Origin: a bacterium
Lineage (GTDB): Bacteria > Verrucomicrobiota > Verrucomicrobiia > Chthoniobacterales > Terrimicrobiaceae
Assembly: GCA_009920585.1 (NCBI GenBank)
Contig: RFZT01000072.1
Location: 1 to 9,691, forward strand
Length of the DNA: 9,691 nucleotides
Direction of reading: 5' to 3'
The notes beneath the pieces are model-generated. The model worked only from the letters and a program-made list of their open reading frames with translations, did not search any database and was not told where the DNA came from. Positions 5,631 through 9,691 of the stretch are shown one piece after another. Each line of letters begins with the position of its first letter. Position 1 is the stretch's first letter. The position numbers were made by a program, and so were the translations under genes.

Positions 5631-7373
5631 ATGCAACCCGTATCCACCCCCTCGCAAAAAAAGACCGTGCGTTCTCGCCAACTCAGTGCGGCGACGACGC
5701 AAATGGAGATTCTGTGTCGCGTACTGGGCGCGGAGGGATCGGGTGTTTGGGCTCGAGGCACAGAAGCGGATACGCTTCGCCTTCTATGCTCAAAGAACCT
5801 CACAGGTGCGATTCCGCAAAAGTCCGAAAAATGGGACCCCTTCTTACGGAAATGCCTTTCGAGGGCTGTGTCTAAAAATGCGCCCTTTCTGGCATCTCAA
5901 CCTGGCATGTCGGAGGAACGTGGTTTTTTATTCATTCCCTTCGGAGCCTTGCCCGATGGCGTGGCCGTGTTTGCGGGGTCAACCAGCCTGTGGAATCAAT
6001 TTCAAAATGCCCGCGATTCCATCCTATCGGCCCTTGCTCTCATTCGCGAAGCCACCCCTGCGACCCATATCGATCCAGCGAGTGTATCTCAACTGGCTAG
6101 CGCTCTTTTCCGATCCCGTTCACCCGAGGACGCCGCCGGCATCAGCGCGGATTTTCTTTGCGAAAGATTGGGGGCTTCGAGAGTTTCCCTCTTTCACGTT
6201 CTTAAAAAAACTCCCAAACTGCTAGCCTGTTCCGGCGCACGTCAGATCGACACTCACAGCCCAATGGCGAGCGATCTTGTGACAAAGATGTCCGCTCTTA
6301 TCACTGGATCACCCATCCCTGATTGTGTCGGCGGGCTCCTCTCGATGTGGACGGACGATTCCGCATCCGGGGCTGTGGGCGTACTGATCGAAAGACCCAA
6401 TAGCTCGGATCAGGTCGCCACCTTGCTGACGCAAGTAGCGTCCATAACATCACAAGCTATCGAGTCGAAGCGAACCAAACTGTCTTCGTCGCTCTGGCCT
6501 GCTACCCGAGCCACTGCGGAGATGCGCCACCGGAACCGGAAGACGAGAATCATACTTGGCGGAGTCGCCGCTTTTCTTCTTTTCCTGCTGGCTCGCCCCG
6601 TTTCACACACCATCGCCGGGACGTGTGAACTTGTTCCGTCATCCCGATCCATGGTCATAGCGCAAGCCAGTGGCCAAATCACATCCGTACTCGTGAGAGA
6701 GGGAGCGGCAGTCAAAGCTGGGCAGGCTTTGTTTCAAATCGAGGATGCGACATTGCAATCCACGCTCAGATTTTCCCGCCAGCAATTCGCAAAAGTGAAC
6801 TCGGAAGCAAGACGCTGGCAAGAGGCAGGGGACATGAAATCGTTTCGCACCTCCGATCTGGATCGCCAGCGACTCGAGCTAGAAGCAAAGAATATCGAAG
6901 AGGAAATCGGGCGTGCCACGGTCAAATCCCCTATCGACGGCGTAGTGACAAGCAAGGATTTGGAGCTTCATAAAGGAGAAGTTGTCCTTCCAGGAACTAT
7001 CCTTTGCGAGGTTGCGTCACTCTCCGACTGGGATTTGCAAATTCACGTGGATGAGATGGACGCTGGATGGCTACAAAAGGCCATCGCCGAAAAAAAAGAC
7101 CTTCCCGTTCGATACGTGTTGCAGGCGCAGGCCGATCTGACACTCACCGGTCGCATCACCTCGCGCCAACAAATCAGCCAGATGGTCTATCCAGATCAAA
7201 ACAAAAGTGTCGTTTTTGTAACCATTCGCGGCATCGATCTTCCGACCAAATTGCGAGGCGAATTAAGGCCCGGATTTTCTGGGTACGCCAAGATTGATGG
7301 CCCCAAGCGCGCGTTTATCTTGAACGCTCTGGAGAAAGGATTTCATTTTCTCCGCATGCATTTTCTCATTTAA
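5631..7373 (+). CDS. Membrane-anchored HlyD-like adaptor with N-terminal tandem GAF-like sensor domains
   Basis: A 580-residue inner-membrane protein joining a cytosolic sensor to a periplasmic adaptor. Residues 22-140 and 150-285 each follow a GAF-like pattern (for example LGAEGSGVWARG at 32-43 and LGASRVSLFHVL at 180-191). A basic stretch ending HRNRKTR (300-306) precedes one membrane helix (307-321), so the N-terminus should be cytosolic. The periplasmic part has a lipoyl-like half motif (ASGQITSVLVREGAAVKAGQ, 346-365), a short helical hairpin (372-430), the second half (VKSPIDGVVTSKDLELHKGE, 431-450) and a beta-barrel (465-555). Its hairpin is far shorter than in pump adaptors that reach an outer-membrane channel. 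It is followed after 15 bp by the PqqD/M50/HlyD gene, whose own HlyD half may pair with it. Ligand and client are unknown; the GAF call is from pattern and less certain than the HlyD call. Confidence 0.8.
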   Translation: MQPVSTPSQKKTVRSRQLSAATTQMEILCRVLGAEGSGVWARGTEADTLRLLCSKNLTGAIPQKSEKWDPFLRKCLSRAVSKNAPFLASQPGMSEERGFLFIPFGALPDGVAVFAGSTSLWNQFQNARDSILSALALIREATPATHIDPASVSQLASALFRSRSPEDAAGISADFLCERLGASRVSLFHVLKKTPKLLACSGARQIDTHSPMASDLVTKMSALITGSPIPDCVGGLLSMWTDDSASGAVGVLIERPNSSDQVATLLTQVASITSQAIESKRTKLSSSLWPATRATAEMRHRNRKTRIILGGVAAFLLFLLARPVSHTIAGTCELVPSSRSMVIAQASGQITSVLVREGAAVKAGQALFQIEDATLQSTLRFSRQQFAKVNSEARRWQEAGDMKSFRTSDLDRQRLELEAKNIEEEIGRATVKSPIDGVVTSKDLELHKGEVVLPGTILCEVASLSDWDLQIHVDEMDAGWLQKAIAEKKDLPVRYVLQAQADLTLTGRITSRQQISQMVYPDQNKSVVFVTIRGIDLPTKLRGELRPGFSGYAKIDGPKRAFILNALEKGFHFLRMHFLI

Positions 7374-7388
7374 CCTTCATAATCTCAA

Positions 7389-9521
7389 ATGAACTCCTCA
7401 TCCAATGGTGAGATGCCATCGCGCCCCAAGCGTATGAGGGTCGCTGAAATCCGAAAGGACCTCGAGGTTTCGATCGTTCCAAGAGGCGGCGAGCGCGTCG
7501 CCGTGGTGAAAGATCCAATAGCCCATCGATTCTATGAGTTGGACCCAACGGATCTTGAAATCGCCGCCCTTCTTGATGCTAGGTTAGATAAGAAAAACTT
7601 ATTGAATCTTCTTAGAAGACGTCTTCCGGAAGCTTGTGGTGAATGGAGTGACGAAACCCTGCTTTCCCGCATCTCAAGGATCTCTCAGGAGCTTCGCGCC
7701 ACCGGCTTAGCAAAGGGATCCTCTCACGCTTCGCCCCCACCCACCGTCAACAAATCTCCTATCGAAACCCTGATGTATTTAGGGCGTAAAATATCGAGCC
7801 TGCTTTTCTGGCGTTTCCGGCTTTTCGATCCCACAGCCTTACTGGATGTCACTGTGGATTTGAGTCGTCCGTTTTTTCGAAGCTGGTTTCTTTGGTTTAT
7901 TCTTATCGTTTTCTCTGTCGCATTTTCGTTTTTTGTTGGGCGCGGGGGTATGCAGATGTTCGATGCAAGCTGGTTTGGGTCCGCAACCTCTCTAGCGACC
8001 CTGTATATAGGTATCGCAGGTCTGAAGTTCCTCCATGAGGCCGGTCATGCGCTCGCCGTCCGGAGGTTCGGAGGCAGCGTTCATGAGGTCGGGATAACGC
8101 TCGTGGCCGGACTTCCCCTCTTCCATGTCGAGGCCTCGGACTCCTATCTTTTTCCAAAGAAATCTCAACGCCTCGCGGTAGCATCTTCAGGAATTTTAAT
8201 CGAAATTCTTGCCGCCGCCGGGCTCATTGGGATTTGGCTCGTATTGGCTGATGGATTCACACGCCAATTGTTCACCCACCTCATCATCTTGGCGAGTGTG
8301 AGCACGATTTTTTTTAACGGCAATCCCCTCATGCGCTACGATGGATACTACATTCTGGCTGATGCGTTGGATATGCCGGACCTTCGTCAAAGATCCCGAG
8401 CCCACATCACCGCTCTCCTCTCGAATTTTCTGACAGGCGCAGATCCTAATAATAAAACCACCCGCCGCGATGCATGGATTCTTGGCTCCTATGGGATTGC
8501 TAGCTCCATTTATTTGCTGATCGTTTTTTTAGGCGTTTGGAAGTTTGTTTCGACCGCGCTCGCCCCTTATGGCATGAAATGGCTGGGCGATTCGCTGATC
8601 ATGGCATGGGGCGTTACAGGCATTGCCATGCCTGCACTTTCGACCACCACCGCCGTTTTTAAAAACTATCAGCGCGCAGCCCCCGTAGCGCGCAAAAGAG
8701 CCATCAGGATTTTCTCGGCCATTGCGACTTTATTGGTACTCGCCCTCTTTATTCCGTTGCCGCGATGGACGGATGACGAATGCGTACTCCAGCCCACGCA
8801 GTCCTGCAATGTTCGCATAGTCGAGGAAGGGTATTTAAAGGTCATCCTTGTCAACGAGGGCGATCGCGTGACGGCTGGGCAAACCTTGGCGATCTTGGAA
8901 AACAATGCCATTTCTGCGAATTTTGCAAAAGCGGCTACAGAATTGGAAAAAAAGAAAACCATGCTGAGGGACGCCATGGCGAGCGGCAATCCCTCTGCTG
9001 TGGGCATTCTGCGCAGCGAAGTGGCGGCAACAACCTCCCAGTTTGCAGAAGCATCGCGTCGCTTGGAGAGTCTTGTTTTGAAAGCCAATGCAGATGGTAC
9101 GATCGCCTCTCGGCGACTCGATTCTCTACTAGGTAAAAAAATAGGATCCGGTGAAGTTTTCTGTGTCATTCAACCTGATCGCCTTGACGAATCTCTGGTG
9201 ACTTTGAATGAAAAACAAGCCCGCCTAGTCAATAGCGGAGCTGCATTCAAACTCCGCTTAAACGCATATCCAGAAATGACACTCAAAGGGATAGTCACGG
9301 CCCCACCTTTACGGCTTTCGCCACGATTGCCTGCAGCGCTTGCTCTCCCCTCAGGTGCAGACACCCATTTCGCGTTGCTTCAAATCACTAACTCCCCACC
9401 CGAAGAATTAAAAATCGGTATGACTGGGAGAGTCCGCATTGATTGTGGCAAACAATCGCCTGCATCTAGACTGATAGAAGAACTTCTAGATTTTCTCCAC
9501 CTCGACGTTCGGATGCAATAG
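7389..9521 (+). CDS. PqqD-like domain / M50 (site-2-type) metalloprotease / HlyD-like adaptor fusion
   Basis: A 710-residue polytopic membrane protein. Residues 25-108 resemble a PqqD-type winged-helix peptide-binding domain (VVKDPIAHRFYELDPTDLEI, 39-58, then a helical part). The M50 core has about seven membrane segments. Zinc site HEAGH lies at 216-220 (ligands His216 and His220, catalytic Glu217), and the second motif NGNPLMRYDGYY at 310-321 supplies Asp318 as the third ligand, so the catalytic set is complete. After the last helix (440-458), a periplasmic lipoyl-like half motif (EEGYLKVILVNEGDRVTAGQ, 479-498), a short helical hairpin (505-563), the second half (565-595) and a beta-barrel follow. 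Related proteins are often named putative peptide zinc metalloproteases and occur beside HlyD proteins. It probably cleaves or handles a peptide or membrane substrate together with the adaptor gene just upstream. The substrate is not identifiable; the sigma fusion product is one candidate. Confidence 0.88.
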   Translation: MNSSSNGEMPSRPKRMRVAEIRKDLEVSIVPRGGERVAVVKDPIAHRFYELDPTDLEIAALLDARLDKKNLLNLLRRRLPEACGEWSDETLLSRISRISQELRATGLAKGSSHASPPPTVNKSPIETLMYLGRKISSLLFWRFRLFDPTALLDVTVDLSRPFFRSWFLWFILIVFSVAFSFFVGRGGMQMFDASWFGSATSLATLYIGIAGLKFLHEAGHALAVRRFGGSVHEVGITLVAGLPLFHVEASDSYLFPKKSQRLAVASSGILIEILAAAGLIGIWLVLADGFTRQLFTHLIILASVSTIFFNGNPLMRYDGYYILADALDMPDLRQRSRAHITALLSNFLTGADPNNKTTRRDAWILGSYGIASSIYLLIVFLGVWKFVSTALAPYGMKWLGDSLIMAWGVTGIAMPALSTTTAVFKNYQRAAPVARKRAIRIFSAIATLLVLALFIPLPRWTDDECVLQPTQSCNVRIVEEGYLKVILVNEGDRVTAGQTLAILENNAISANFAKAATELEKKKTMLRDAMASGNPSAVGILRSEVAATTSQFAEASRRLESLVLKANADGTIASRRLDSLLGKKIGSGEVFCVIQPDRLDESLVTLNEKQARLVNSGAAFKLRLNAYPEMTLKGIVTAPPLRLSPRLPAALALPSGADTHFALLQITNSPPEELKIGMTGRVRIDCGKQSPASRLIEELLDFLHLDVRMQ

Positions 9522-9543
9522 CCAAGCGCATTCCGTGGAATCG

Positions 9544-9691
9544 TTATGCGATAGCAACCTTCACAACCACTTTGGCGATTTCGCCAGTGCCGACCATTGG
9601 GGCGTGGGCATCCTCGGGAAAAAAGATGACGAAGTGTCCCGGTTGAATCGCATGCCACGATGTGGCGGCGTCTTTAAAAAACTGCACATCA
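9544..9691 (-). CDS. YhcH/YjgK/YiaL-family protein (sugar anomerase-like cupin), C-terminal part only
   Basis: On the minus strand the last 48 codons of a gene enter from the right edge and stop at a TAA (9544-9546). The readable part contains WHAIQPGHFVIFFPEDAHAP followed by a VVVKV stretch just before the C-terminus. The FFPEDAHAP core and the KVVVKV ending are typical of the YhcH/YjgK/YiaL family, about 150-residue beta-barrel proteins that bind metal; the E. coli member NanQ (YhcH) is a sialic acid anomerase. The sugar substrate here cannot be told. The gene converges on the M50 gene with only 22 bp between the stops, so it is probably unrelated to the operon. Confidence 0.85.
   Translation of the reverse strand, partial: DVQFFKDAATSWHAIQPGHFVIFFPEDAHAPMVGTGEIAKVVVKVAIA

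Noticed and set aside
9527..9550. Bidirectional terminator between the M50 gene and the YhcH-family gene
   Set aside because: The palindrome at 9530-9541 gives only about 4 pairs with a usable loop, the CGCAT/ATGCG pairing is 5 bp with a large loop, and no T-run follows on either strand.

Overview
The window holds a compact, gene-dense bacterial locus with moderate GC content and almost no Shine-Dalgarno sequences. Its style suggests the Planctomycetota-Verrucomicrobiota group, most likely Verrucomicrobiota. The supporting signs are a plant/cyanobacterial-type GlgC, HlyD-type adaptors paired with an M50 protease, and an ECF sigma factor inside such a cluster. This placement is an inference from gene content, not a database match.

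Left part (1-2458): two divergent housekeeping genes separated by 48 bp. On the minus strand is the first part of glgC (ADP-glucose pyrophosphorylase, start at 562, running off the left edge). On the plus strand is a complete glmS (glucosamine-6-phosphate synthase, 611-2458). Both start from hexose phosphates and lead to glycogen and to cell-wall amino sugars respectively.

Middle and right (2525-9521): four same-strand genes with gaps of 8, 74 and 15 bp, apparently one operon. They are (1) a very short periplasmic adaptor protein with a signal peptide; (2) an ECF sigma factor fused in frame to about 570 residues of Asp-rich tandem repeats, a calcium-loop motif and beta-strand repeats; (3) a protein with two GAF-like cytosolic domains, one membrane helix and a periplasmic HlyD-like adaptor half; (4) a PqqD-like domain fused to an M50 intramembrane metalloprotease and a second HlyD-like half. 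No ABC ATPase, RND pump or outer-membrane channel is present. The operon is bounded by housekeeping genes on both sides, so it looks self-contained. In the 74-bp gap before gene 3 the RNA could form two hairpins, and the second one would hide the only clear ribosome binding site in the cluster.

Right edge (9544-9691): the C-terminal end of a minus-strand YhcH/YjgK/YiaL-family protein converges on the operon.

Working hypothesis (inference): the cluster is an envelope signalling or export module. The GAF/HlyD and PqqD/M50/HlyD proteins would form an inner-membrane complex that senses, processes or exports a substrate, and the sigma fusion would be either the regulated output or the substrate of the M50 protease. 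I know of no characterised system with exactly this set, but I cannot search for one here.
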